A stretch of 64,000 nucleotides of DNA from Metamycoplasma alkalescens (GTDB taxonomy: Bacteria; Bacillota_I; Bacilli_A; Mycoplasmatales; Metamycoplasmataceae), in assembly GCF_900476125.1 (NCBI RefSeq), contig NZ_LS991949.1:496001-560000 (forward strand), written 5' to 3'. The stretch's first letter is position 1, and each line of letters opens with the position of its first letter. The notes under the pieces are model-generated. The model was given only the letters and a program-made list of their open reading frames with translations. It was not told the DNA's origin and made no database searches. The translations under genes and the position numbers were made by a program. Below are positions 1 through 15,414 of this stretch, piece after piece.

Positions 1-70
1 TTATTCATTTTATGCTTTTAATTCCTTTATCAAGATTAAATTGCGACTAATAACTATAAATTATAAACAA

Positions 71-106
71 AAATACTTATTTCGCAAGAGTTTGAAATAA
101 GTATTT
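71..106. terminator. Hairpin terminator-like inverted repeat
   Basis: A perfect 13-bp inverted repeat pairs 71-83 with 94-106 around a 10-nt loop. It probably ends transcription from a gene lying left of the window: a reading frame entering from the left edge stops at 48-50, but too little is present to identify it. It could also serve the leftward tRNA transcript. Confidence 0.6.
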
Positions 107-151
107 GGCTAAAAAAATATTTTAAATTTGGTAATTTTTTTAAAAATTATT

Positions 152-236
152 TGGTGCTCCAGACTGGACTTGAACCAGCACGGCTTTTAACCGGTTGATT
201 TTGAGTCAACTGCGTCTGCCATTTCGCCACTGGAGC
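152..236 (-). tRNA. tRNA-Leu (anticodon CAA)
   Basis: The complement folds into a class II tRNA: a 7-bp acceptor stem (GCTCCAG with CTGGAGC), discriminator A, encoded CCA, a 5-bp anticodon stem GTTGA/TCAAC with loop CTCAAAA (anticodon CAA), a long variable arm CGGTTAAAAGCCG, and a T arm with TTCAAGT in the loop. The long variable arm plus CAA anticodon fit leucine, decoding UUG. A TATAAT-like box sits on the minus strand at 274-269, about 33 nt upstream of the mature 5' end, and is a plausible promoter. Confidence 0.95.
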
Positions 237-367
237 ATTTTTTTTATTAATCTTAAATTAGCATATAAATTATAAAATATATTTTTAAAAACTGCTTCAA
301 GAAAAGTTTGATTTTTTGTTTGAAAAATAAAAAAAGTTTCTTTTATTAATTAAAAAAAGATATCACA

Positions 368-373
368 TATAAT
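368..373 (+). promoter_or_regulatory. -10 box, probable leaderless start of dUTPase gene
   Basis: A perfect TATAAT ends 8 nt before the ATG at 382, and no Shine-Dalgarno sequence lies between them. Transcription starting the usual 6-8 nt after the -10 box would begin at or next to the start codon. Confidence 0.6.
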
Positions 374-381
374 ATTTAATT

Positions 382-867
382 ATGAATTTAGAAGAAATAT
401 TTGAAGCCCAAAAGATTTTAGACAAAGTTTTTGCTGCGTCAATTACAAAAAAAGAAAAAGTTTTCTTTGATAAAAAAATTGTGATTGCGCTTTTGGTCGA
501 ACTTGGTGAATTCGCAAATGAAGTCAAATCTTTTAAATATTGAAAAAAGAATAAACAAACCGATCGAGCAAAAATTCTTGAAGAATATGCTGATGGGATT
601 CATTTTATTACAAGCATTGCATATCCGCTTTCAGTTTCATCACAACTAAATCCAAAAATAAAATATAAAAATTTTGTTTTACAACTTGGGCACACTTATA
701 AATTATTTACTAATCTAATCGCACAAAAAAATCAAGAAAATGTCACGAAAGCATATGAGGCTTATTTGGGTTTGGGACAATTAATTAATATTACGGAACA
801 TGAAATAATTGCTGCTTACATGGCAAAAAATAAAAAGAATTATAAACGGATTGAAGAAAAATATTAA
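382..867 (+). CDS. Dimeric (MazG-like) dUTP diphosphatase
   Basis: Translation of 161 aa with UGA read as Trp. The family hydrolyses dUTP to dUMP and PPi, limiting uracil in DNA and feeding dTMP synthesis. The protein is all-alpha in character and shows the metal-binding pairs of the dUTPase_2 family: an ExxE in VELGEFANE (about residues 39-47) and an ExxxD in EEYADGIHF (about 73-81). It is not the trimeric beta-type dUTPase. It stands alone between the tRNA and a convergent M42 peptidase gene, and starts from an apparently leaderless promoter. The ATG was chosen because it follows the TATAAT box and is the first in frame. Family assignment is fairly secure; dUTP rather than dCTP preference is inferred. 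Confidence 0.8.
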
Positions 868-899
868 TTTTGTAAGCTATTTCTCTTAAAAAATAATAA

Positions 900-937
900 A
901 AAAATGCGGGATTTCTAGTTTGAAATTCTGCATTTTT
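900..937. terminator. Bidirectional terminator between convergent genes
   Basis: AAAAATGC (900-907) pairs with GCATTTTT (930-937), with further internal pairing of ATTTC and GAAAT. It lies between the rightward dUTPase and the leftward M42 peptidase gene and can serve both. Confidence 0.75.
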
Positions 938-944
938 AAATTTT

Positions 945-2030
945 TTAGTTATATTTAATTTCTTTTCATGTTGCTTCATTAAAATCTTCAAGAAAATGAA
1001 TTAATAAATCCCCGGCTGCAATTAAATCTGAAATTGCACAAACACCAATTGGACTATGTAAATATCTTTGCGGAAGTGAAATTGTTAGTGTTGCTGCGCC
1101 ACCGTGGGCAAATTGTAGTTCATGAGCATCAGTACCACCACCCATCGCAACAAATTTATAGGTTGGAATTTGATATTTTTTTGCAATATTTTGAAAAACT
1201 TTTACTAATTTTGGATCCATCATTGTTCCGCGATCCTTAATTCTTAATGCAGCACCCTTATATAAGCTTGTATTTCCAGGAATTGTATTTGGGGTATCAT
1301 GTGAAGCACAAGTATCCAAAGCAATTGCAATTTGAGGTTTAATTAACGAAACACTTGTTCTGGCGCCTCTTGTTCCAACTTCTTCTTGCGCTGTTCCAAC
1401 TAGATATAATTCAACATCTAAATTTTTAGTTGCAATTTCTTTTGCAACATATTCTAACACCGTGACTCCTGCCCGATTATCCATTGCTTTGCCCCCAATT
1501 AAGTTAGGGTCATTAAAGAAAATCGTTTCACCTGACATATAAACTAAATCACCAACACCAGCACCTTGTGAAATTGCATCTTCCTCAGATTTAAACCCAA
1601 AATCAGCATATAATTCATTATTAGTAATTGCTTTTGATATTTCGCTTTCTTGCATAATATGAATACTTGTATGTCCAAATACACCAAAAAAAGTTTTGTT
1701 TTCATCAGTTACTAATTTCGCTTTTGTTCCAATCACAGAAGAAGGTCAAATTCCTCCAACTGGAGATAAAAATAATTGTCCTTTTTTATCAATATTACGC
1801 ACAATAAAACCAACTTCATCCATATGTGCAGCAATCATGATGCGAATTGGATTTGGATTTTTTGATTTTTTTCTAAAAATAACTGAACCCAAATTATCAC
1901 GACTTATTTCAAAATCAAGACTTTTTAATTCGTCTTTAAGTTCATTTACGACGGGTTCTTCATAACGCGACATAGCTTCAATATTCATATATTTAATTAA
2001 ACGATTTTTAAATTGTTCTTTTTTATCCAT
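945..2030 (-). CDS. M42 family metallopeptidase (glutamyl aminopeptidase-like)
   Basis: Translation of 361 aa with UGA as Trp. The M42 family are cytosolic dinuclear-metal aminopeptidases (PepA/TET/FrvX type) that trim peptides; mycoplasmas depend on imported peptides for amino acids. Visible hallmarks in order are AAHMDEVGF (first metal His and Asp, about residue 68), GGKAMDNRAGV (bridging Asp, about 177), QEEVGTRGA (catalytic Glu pair, about 210), ALDTCASHD (metal Asp, about 233) and GGTDAHELQ followed by a C-terminal metal His near LHSPIG. All expected metal ligands look intact. The ATG at 2030 is preceded by an A-rich leader with AAGG-like purines. It is convergent with the dUTPase gene. 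Exact substrate specificity cannot be told. Confidence 0.9.
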
Positions 2031-2157
2031 AAGAAAACCTTTTTTTTAAAATTTAAGTATGCATAAATTGTAACAAATTAAAATCAATTATTTTTTATAT
2101 CTGAATTAATAAAAAAACAGCATGCATTCCTTTTTAAAATACATGGTGATTTTGTTT

Positions 2158-2702
2158 TTAATTCATATTTTTTGTAAAAGAATTTTTTTGAGAAAAATAA
2201 ATTATTAGTGGAATATAAAGTAACATAATTGTAACAAAATAAAGAAAAAATACAATGAAACTTCAATGCACTCTGTCTGCGATGACATTAAAAACTGCTG
2301 AAATAATAATGGAAATTAAAGCTAAATTTAAGATGACAAAAAGGCAATTGAATTTTTCTTATTAATCTTTGGATTTTTGTTGTAAAGCTGCAATTTATTA
2401 ATAAAAAAGATTGCAAAAAAACTTTTTAAAAAGCCATTTTTATTGCTTATAAGAATAAAAAATTTAGTGACATAGATAAGAAATAAAGAAAAATATATTA
2501 ATGAAAAAGAAACTGGGTAAAGATATTTTCAATTCAGATATCTTATATGTCTTTGTGGTGTTTTTGGTAAGGAATCAAATTGCTGATTATAATTTTTTGT
2601 TCAAAGAAAATAAAAACCAATAAAAAATAATGCCAAAATAAGAACAATGTTTAATAATAAATCAAAACTAAAAACAATTTTTTTAATACTTTTATTAGTC
2701 AT
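2158..2702 (-). pseudogene. Frameshifted multi-TM membrane protein
   Basis: From an ATG at 2702 the frame gives 124 aa with two long hydrophobic segments (about residues 9-33 and 61-85, UGA as Trp) and stops at 2328-2330. The next frame carries on without a break of character: a hydrophobic stretch beginning NLALISIIISAVF, then SFIVFFLYFVTIML, and a stop at 2158-2160. Adding one base in the run of five A (plus strand, near 2335) would join both into one protein of about 181 aa with four TM segments. This looks like a homopolymer indel, either real decay, a phase-variable site or a sequencing error. Function is unknown. The gene lies between the M42 peptidase and the rRNA operon terminator. 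Confidence 0.55.
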
Positions 2703-2907
2703 GCAATCCTTTCTTTTAATAAGAAACTTTTTTTGTTTTTTTAGTGCTATAAATAAGAAATTTTCTTAAAAATTATTAAACTTCTTATTTAATTTTTAAA
2801 TTAAAAAATACATAATTTATAAATAGATTAAAAGAATTTTGTTAATTAATTTTAAAAAACAAGTTCAATTTAAATTTTAAATCTTTTTATACTAAATTTA
2901 AAATAAA

Positions 2908-2927
2908 AAGAGTCGATTAAGACTCTT
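2908..2927 (-). terminator. rRNA operon terminator
   Basis: AAGAGTC (2908-2914) pairs with GACTCTT (2921-2927); on the minus strand the stem is followed by an A/T-rich tract. It lies about 60 nt beyond the 23S 3' end. Confidence 0.7.
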
Positions 2928-2936
2928 ATTTTTGTT

Positions 2937-6008
<3,072 letters not shown>

Positions 6009-6031
6009 ACAAAAAGAGAGATAGATCTCTC

Positions 6032-7694
<1,663 letters not shown>

Positions 7695-7750
7695 CAAAGA
7701 ACTATCATAAAACACTTTTTATTAAAATTAAGAAGTATTTACAAGTAACA

Positions 7751-7756
7751 ATTATA
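7751..7756 (-). promoter_or_regulatory. Candidate rRNA operon -10 box
   Basis: On the minus strand TATAAT lies about 57 nt upstream of the 16S processing stem and about 145 nt upstream of mature 16S. No good -35 is visible at 17 nt, so the call rests on the -10 and position only. Confidence 0.4.
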
Positions 7757-8007
7757 CATTAAATAATTTTTTATTTTAAATAAAAAAATAAAATTTTTAT
7801 TATTTGTAATGTTTGTAACCTAAGAAAATAAAACTAATTCAAAAAAGGTACTGCTTAATTATATAGGAAATATTTTTGATTAATTAAAAATAAATTAATT
7901 TTTTTAGTTTGCTTACGAGGCCAATGAAATTTTAGTGATTTATTAAGTAATATAATAAATATTTATAATAAATCTTAATTTTTTAGGATAAATAAAAAAG
8001 ATAAAAA
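7757..8007. other. Intergenic region, no gene seen
   Basis: AT-rich stretch between the rRNA promoter region and the greA terminator. No coding frame with a start and ribosome-binding site or conserved structure is visible. Confidence 0.5.
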
Positions 8008-8032
8008 AATATGACTATTTTCTAGTCATATT
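8008..8032 (-). terminator. Terminator of the mnmA-greA gene run
   Basis: AATATGACTA (8008-8017) pairs perfectly with TAGTCATATT (8023-8032), flanked by A and T tracts. It lies about 80 nt downstream of the greA stop codon. Confidence 0.75.
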
Positions 8033-8113
8033 CTAACGTTTATATTTTTATATAATTGACAACATCGAATTTAATGTTATAAAAAGCATAAATTAATAAT
8101 ATTTAAAATTATT

Positions 8114-8584
8114 TTACATAATTGATTCAATTCGAACTTTATATTTTTTTGGCGCATCAACCTCAACAACTTCATCAACCTTATGATTTAAGATTGCTTT
8201 GGCTAAAGGAGATGAATTAGAGATTTTGCCATTAAATGGATCAGCATCAAGTGCACCAACAATTGTCGCTGTAAAAACAGTTTTTGATGTTAGACTCAAT
8301 AACTTGACTGTTGAACCAATTCGAACAATATTTGACCCTGATGTATCTTCATCAATTAAAATGACATTTTCTAAGATATGTTGAATTTCCAAAATTTCAT
8401 TTTCGATTGCAGCTTGTTTGTCCCGTGCTGCATCATATTCGGCATTTTCTGATAAATCCCCTTGATTTCTTGCTTCTTTAATTTCTTCAATAACAGCCGG
8501 TCTTGCTTCTTCTTGTAAATAAATTAGCCGTTTTTTGTATTGCTCAAACCCTTCTTTTGTTAAATAATTTTTTTTATCTTCCAT
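8114..8584 (-). CDS. greA: Transcription elongation factor GreA
   Basis: Translation of 156 aa, normal for GreA. It rescues backtracked RNA polymerase by stimulating transcript cleavage through the secondary channel. The N-terminal coiled coil carries the tip motif DLSENAEYDAARDKQ (about residues 42-56) with the acidic Asp/Glu pair that reaches the active site; the C-terminal FKBP-like domain includes SPLAKAILNHKVDEVVEV. I chose the ATG at 8584 (MEDKKNYLT) rather than one 21 nt upstream at 8605, because the protein then begins like other GreA proteins and follows the upstream stop codon at 8589 closely. It is the last gene of the minus-strand run starting at mnmA. Confidence 0.95.
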   Translation of the reverse strand: MEDKKNYLTKEGFEQYKKRLIYLQEEARPAVIEEIKEARNQGDLSENAEYDAARDKQAAIENEILEIQHILENVILIDEDTSGSNIVRIGSTVKLLSLTSKTVFTATIVGALDADPFNGKISNSSPLAKAILNHKVDEVVEVDAPKKYKVRIESIM

Positions 8585-8588
8585 AAGT

Positions 8589-9326
8589 TTAATTTTCTTT
8601 CTCAATAATTTCTTTAATATTATTTTTTGCTAAAAGTATAACATTTTTATTTTTGAATTTTAATGTTTCATATCGTAAATCAAAAAATCTCGCAATTTCT
8701 TGAATTTTTTTAATTTTTTCTTGTTTATTATTTTCAATAATCATCATTCCTGAATCTTTTAAAAAAGGAATTTTTTTAGCAATAACTTCTTTTAGATCTT
8801 GATTTTTTAAGTCTAAAAGCACAATTAAATCAGCAAAATCATTTAGTTTATCAACATTTTTTATCAAAGAAAAATCTAGATCTGGAAATTGATTTTTTAA
8901 TTCATTGTTAAGATTAAAATCTTCTTTGCCATTTCAAGATACTTCTTTTTTTGCTAAATTAGTAATTGAAAGTGCTAAGTAGTTATTATTATTTTCTAAA
9001 TAAATCTTTTCATAATCATTCAAATAAATTGTATTAATCACAAAGCAAGTAAAAAAATCATTTAGACTATCTTGATAAAAGTTTTTAATTCCATCTAAAA
9101 CAATTCCAAAATTTGGATTTTTTTCTCCTAGCTTTGCAATTTCAGTTTCTTCATTTAATAATAAATATTTTTTAGAGACTCTTTTTTTATATCAAAGACT
9201 TAAAACTAAAACAATAATTGCAATTCCTAAGGCAACAAAAATCGAAATAATTAAACCAATTCTTGTGTTTGGTGATAATTTACTTGTATTATTAAAAATT
9301 GAAGCTTTATAAGAAAATTTTAGCAT
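8589..9326 (-). CDS. Membrane-anchored putative methyltransferase-like protein
   Basis: Translation of 245 aa with UGA as Trp. Residues about 25-47 form one TM helix (IGLIISIFVALGIAIIVLVL) followed by a basic KKR stretch, so the rest should be cytosolic. The C-terminal half has the alternating strand/helix look of a Rossmann fold (DLIVLLDLKNQDL, SGMMIIENN, KNKNVILLAKN). I recall a mycoplasma-specific family annotated as putative methyltransferase with this architecture next to greA; that identification is from memory and not certain. No clear GxGxG SAM loop is visible. It sits between the DUF1292 gene and greA with short spacing, and so is probably cotranscribed. Confidence 0.5.
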
Positions 9327-9356
9327 TTAAATATCCAAAAATTAAGTACATTTTTG

Positions 9357-9674
9357 TTAGTTTGGTTCATCAAAAAAATGTTCCATTAAGCTCTTGCCAT
9401 TTTCATCAACCAATTCATTTTCTTCAAGAAATTGGTCAAATAAATCAAGTAAAATCTCAATGATAGCTTCATCCTTAATTTCAACTAATTTGTCGTTTTC
9501 GATTTTAGCAAAAATAAAAGCCTCTTTATCTGTTAAGACTAAAAAATCTTCGCCATTTTCTTCTATTTCAAAAACAACATATAATTTACTATTATCATCC
9601 AAAATAATTTCACGATCTTGAGAATAAATATTAATTTTATTTAATTTCTTTAACTCTTTTTGTTCTTCAGTCAT
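9357..9674 (-). CDS. DUF1292-like (YrzB-type) small protein
   Basis: Translation of 105 aa, acidic and with no TM or signal segment. It matches the pattern of short DUF1292 proteins (YrzB in Bacillus): a beta-rich core around KLYVVFEIEENGEDFLVLTDKEAFIFAKI and an acidic C-terminal helix. Function in the family is unknown. Position supports the call: in Bacillus yrzB lies beside yrrK (ruvX) and alaS, as here. Its ATG overlaps the ruvX stop codon by one base (TAATG), which implies translational coupling. Confidence 0.65.
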   Translation of the reverse strand: MTEEQKELKKLNKINIYSQDREIILDDNSKLYVVFEIEENGEDFLVLTDKEAFIFAKIENDKLVEIKDEAIIEILLDLFDQFLEENELVDENGKSLMEHFFDEPN

Positions 9675-10108
9675 TATTTGTTTGACTCCTTTTTTAAAAA
9701 ATCTTCTAAGATTATTTGTGCTGCTAGCGCATCTTTTTTTTGTTTTCTTTGCTTCCCATTTAATCCTGCTTCAAATAAAATATTTTCAGCAGCAATTGTA
9801 CTTTGTCTTTCGTCTTGCAAAACAATTTCAATTGGAATGATTGCTTCTAAACGTTTTTTAAATTTTTCAACCATAAATGTGCGCGGACTTTTAGATAAAT
9901 CCATTCGCAAAGGATATCCCAAAACAATGCAGTCAATTTCATTTTTATATTGACTTTCATACAAAAAAAATTCAATTTTTTTAATCACATCAATAAAATG
10001 TCATTCTTCAAACTTTAATGTTTCAAGCGCAAATGAAATTGAAGCATTTAAATCACTAATTGCAAATCCACATGTTTTTGTCCCTAAATCTAAAGCTAAT
10101 TTGCGCAT
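9674..10108 (-). CDS. ruvX: Putative Holliday junction resolvase / pre-16S nuclease (YqgF/RuvX)
   Basis: Translation of 144 aa with UGA as Trp; family length is usually about 140. It begins [19 protein letters not shown], the first RNase H-like strand with its catalytic Asp (residue 7), followed by [10 protein letters not shown] (about 55-65), the Glu-bearing [10 protein letters not shown] (about 94-103) and a C-terminal [15 protein letters not shown] with the final Asp. All acidic catalytic positions are therefore present. YqgF proteins process the 5' end of 16S rRNA and were proposed as RuvC replacements. One-base overlaps with both neighbours (alaS upstream, DUF1292 downstream) indicate tight coupling. 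Confidence 0.9.
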
Positions 10109-12762
10109 TAAATTAATTCCTTAAGGACATCAATTAATTGATTTTTTGCTAAATTTGTTGCAATCGATCCTTGACTTACTTTTTGATTTCCCCCACCTTT
10201 ACCATCAAATTTATTAAGAATATTTTTAAAAATTAAGGAAGTATCAAACTTGATTGAATTAAGAATTAAAAAGTAATTGTTATTTTTTGTTTCAATCAAA
10301 CCAAAAATGATTGCATCAGGGTTTTTTTCACGCAACTCAATTGTAATTTTTCTTAAATTATTAATTTCATTTTCAAAAACAAAAAAGATTTTTTTGTCAT
10401 TAACTAATTGGGATTGATACAAACTAACATCAATGATTTGATTATTTTTTTCTTTCAGAATTTTTTTATAATCTTCTCGAATTTGGTGCTCAATTTGTTC
10501 ATAAGCTTCTAAAAGTTCTTCTTTATTTTTAACTGATTTAGGAATTGATTTTTCAAATGAAATTACATAGTCAGCTTTTAGTTGTTGGTTGTTTCTAATT
10601 AAATTTTCTAGTAGTTCTTGTTTTGCTTTTATTTCATTTTCTAAATATGAATTAACAAATTCATTTGATGTAATAACTCTCAAACGATAAATTCCACTTC
10701 CTTTTGAATCAACTGAAACAATTTTGAAATTTTCAATTATCGATGAATTTTCAACATGGGTCCCACCACAAAGATCTTTTGTAATTCCTTCAAACTCAAC
10801 AACACGAACACTATTTGCATCATGATATTCTGATTCTGCAATTGTCATATAAGCTCCTAACTCTTGAGCTTTTTTAACAGAAGTAATAATATAATTTCTT
10901 TTTGCATGCATAGCAATGTAATCATTCATGATATTCTCAATATTTTTAATTTCAGTTTTTGTTGGACGATGGTCCAAACCAAAATCAAATGTAAAGTGAT
11001 CAAAATGAATATTTGAACCTAATTGCTCGATTACATCGTTTTGATATGTTTTTCTCAATGCATGAAACATAATGTGTGTTGAACTGTGATTTCTTGCATA
11101 ATTAATTCGTTTATAAGCATCAACATAGCAAGTAATTGCATCTTCTTGATTAATTTTCCCTTTAACAACATGCACATGGTTTCAAAATTTATCTTTAAAA
11201 ACATCTAAAACTTCAATGTAATTATTATTTTGCAACATATAGCCAAAATCATGATTTTGACCCCCACTTGTTGCATAAAAAGGAGTTTTATCCAAAATTA
11301 AATAAGAGAGATCATTATCTGAAGTTGTTTGTTTAATTTTTTCTTCTTCATTTAATAAATACAAAATTTTTGATTTTGATTCTAAAAAATCATAACCAAT
11401 AAATTCTGAGACTTTATTTGGAACTAATGATAATGAATTAATTACTTTTTGCATTCCAACTTCAGTATTTGCTCGTGATTTTTCTTGGTGTTTTTTTAAA
11501 TATTCTTGAAATTCATTTAGATTAATTTCAATATTTTTTTCTTTAAGAATCTCTTTTGTTAATTCAATTGGAAAACCATATGTGTCAAACATTTTAAACG
11601 CTGTTTTTGCATCAATGAAACCATTTTTTTCAAGTTCATTTTCTAAAAGCTTTTCACCATCTTGAATTGTTTTAGCAAATATCTCTTCTTCTTCCTTAAT
11701 TACTTTTGTTACTTCATTAACATCAAAATCATAAATTAAAGAATTTTTCACAGCGGCAACTAATTTATACAAGAAAGCTTTTTCTTCAATTCCAAGCGAG
11801 ATTCCTGAGCGGTAGGATCTTCTTATTAAACGCCGAATAATATAGCCTCTTCCAACATTGGATGGTTTAACACCATCACCAATTGCATTTACACTTGCCC
11901 GAATATGGTCAGCAATAATTTTAAATAATGTATTGATTTTAGTTTGGGCTGGATTCTTGACAAAATAATTATTAATATCATAATGAAATTTTGTTAATTT
12001 TTCAACTTCTTTAATAATTGGTAAAAATAAATCTGTATCGAAATTTGTCGGAGCATCTTGCATAATTGAAACAATTCTTTCTAAACCCGCCCCAGTATCA
12101 ATATTTTTTGTTGCTAATTCTGTGTAATTGTTTTCCCCATCATTATTAAATTGTGAAAAAACAATGTTTCAAATTTCAATATAGCGATCATTTTCAAGAT
12201 CATTTTTTAATAACTCAATTCCCCGCGAATCGTATTTTTCTCCACGGTCATAAAAAATTTCTGTATCTGGTCCACAAGGTCCTTGACCAACATCCCAAAA
12301 ATTTTGTTCTTTTGAACCCTTAATTAGATGTGTTTTATCAATTCCTAAATCAATTCATTTTTGATATGTATCAAGATCTTTTTCAAAATATGTAATATAA
12401 ATTTTTTCTTTTTCTAATTTTAGAACATCAAAAATAAATTCATATGCAAATGCAATTGCTTCATTTTTAAAATAGTCACCAATTGAGAAATTACCAAGCA
12501 TTTCAAAAAAAGTATGATGTCTTGAAGTCACCCCAACATTTTCGATATCATTTGTTCGAATTGAACGCTGAGAATTAGTTAGTCTTTTTGCTGGAGGAAC
12601 TTTTTTGCCACTAAAATAATCTTTTAAAGTAGCAACACCAGAATTTATTCATAAAAGTGAGGGATCATTTTGGGGAATTAATGATTTTGATTCAATAACT
12701 AAATGATTTTTTGAAGCAAAAAAATCTAATCACATTTGCCTAATTTCTTTTGATGAAAGCAT
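10108..12762 (-). CDS. alaS: Alanyl-tRNA synthetase
   Basis: Translation of 884 aa with several UGA as Trp; the family is usually 870-890 aa. The class II catalytic core is N-terminal: [18 protein letters not shown] (motif 2 region, about residues 80-97) and [12 protein letters not shown] (motif 3). The tRNA-binding segment has [18 protein letters not shown]. The editing domain has [11 protein letters not shown] (zinc-binding HxxxH) and [10 protein letters not shown], so misacylated-tRNA editing looks intact. The C-Ala domain ends with [17 protein letters not shown], normal for full-length AlaRS. The ATG at 12762 follows a good AAGGAG site. It lies 24 nt downstream of mnmA and overlaps ruvX by one base. 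Confidence 0.98.
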
Positions 12763-12786
12763 TATTTTTTCTCCTTAATCTAGACT

Positions 12787-13926
<1,140 letters not shown>

Positions 13927-13978
13927 TTATAAGGTTTTTTAACAACTAAATTTGAATTTGTAACCAAACTTAATAAAA

Positions 13979-14005
13979 AAAGAGGCTTTTTTAAAAAGAC
14001 CCTTA
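13979..14005 (-). terminator. Probable terminator after yitT
   Basis: AAGAGGCTTTTT on the left pairs with AAAAAGACCCTT on the right, with two mismatches, followed on the minus strand by a run of seven T. The stem overlaps the last codons of the yitT-like gene. Confidence 0.45.
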
Positions 14006-15412
14006 ATCAACAAACGATGTATCAAATTGACCAGATATACCATGAATACTTGAAATTGTTATTCATGCACTTTTATCAACTTTTTTGACTTCTTCCAAAA
14101 TAATATCTCTTTCAAAAAATAAAGCAACTGTTTCAATTTTACCAAATTCATTATGACTAAATCCACCAACACCATTGAAAATATTAAATGGATGCACATA
14201 ATTAATTTTCTTAAATTGTTCAGCAATTAATTCTGGGTATTTTGAATAGATTTCAATTTTTACTTTTTTATATTTTGGATAAAATTTATTTACCAAAATT
14301 GTAAAGACAAGTAAGTATGCAATTGTACCTAAAATTCTTACTAAAAATAAATTTCCATCTCAAACGTGTCCAGTAATATTTCTTGTATATTCAAGAGATC
14401 CAACAACAATTGTTGAAAATGCTGAGAAACAAATTGAAACTAATAAGAATGCATTGCCAACTGGCTTTTTATTTTTATAAGCAATATAGTTTGAAATAAC
14501 TGAAGACCCCCCAATTGAACCTCTTTGTCTTCAAGCAATAATTGAAGCAAATCCTTCAGTTAGAGCACCAAGAATCGCATAGAAAATAACAGGTCAATTT
14601 TGTCCATCATAAATTCCATAAATTTTTGTTTGATTTTTTCCATTCAAAATTTGTGGAATTAAATTATTAAGATTAATATTTTTTATGCCCACTGATTGTT
14701 GAATATCCCCAATATTATCGACTATATTTTTCAAATCATTTCCACCAAATTGATTTTGTAAATAAATTGCAATTTCTTTACCTGATTGACTTAATCCTTC
14801 AACCTCATTGCCCATTGCAACATTTAGAATATTGCTTATATTATTTGGATCTTCATTTTGTAATTTTGTAAGAACACGGGTATCAAAACCAAAAGGATCC
14901 CAATAATAATTTGTTTGTCCAATTGGATTATAAAAAGAAATTTTTTGATTAATAAAATTAACAATAGGATTTGAACCACGACCATTATATTCAATAAAAA
15001 TTAATTGCACAATGATTTGAAAAAACATTCAATAATAAGTTAAGACCATAAACATTCGTGGATTTAATTTTCAAAAAGCAAACATCAGCGGTAAGTTTAC
15101 TAATACATAAAATAGTCCAAAGAATTGTGCTGTTGCTGGGGCTGTAAAAGTAATAATTTGTGATAATGACGAAGTTCCAGAAGCAATTGTTGCAGCTTTT
15201 TTTAGAAAAATTGTTAGACCAATATTATATAAAAATGAACTAAGTAACATCCACATTACCTTTTTAGGGTATTTTTTTCAAATATTGAAGATGTTAACTT
15301 TTTGGGGATTTAGAATTGCCATTTTATCAGCTTTTTGTTTTTGTTTTGCTTCAGCTGAAAGTTTATTTTTGGTAATTTTTTTATCGAGTTTTTTTAATTC
15401 TTTGTTCATCAT
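14003..15412 (-). CDS. YitT family integral membrane protein (DUF161 + DUF2179)
   Basis: Translation of 469 aa with UGA as Trp. A charged cytosolic N-terminus (about residues 1-45, many K/Q) precedes hydrophobic helices (MLLSSFLYNIGLTIFLKK, FFGLFYVLVNLPLMFAF and more), then a long polar insert (about 140-250, N-rich), further helices, and a C-terminal soluble DUF2179-like domain from about residue 385 (KVKIEIYSKYPELIAEQF to the end). The polar insert makes it much longer than Bacillus YitT (about 280 aa). Transport role is unknown in the family. Two adjacent ATG codons are possible (15412 and 15409), 2 nt after the dnaB stop codon, so it is coupled to dnaB. It closes the gdpP-rplI-dnaB run. 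Confidence 0.8.
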
Positions 15413-15414
15413 CT

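Noticed and set aside
2084-2266. 60-codon minus-strand frame
   Set aside because: It overlaps the better-supported frameshifted membrane protein in another frame and has no ribosome-binding site.
8589-8605. Alternative upstream start of greA at 8605
   Set aside because: It would overlap the preceding gene and add seven residues not expected in GreA; the start at 8584 fits better.
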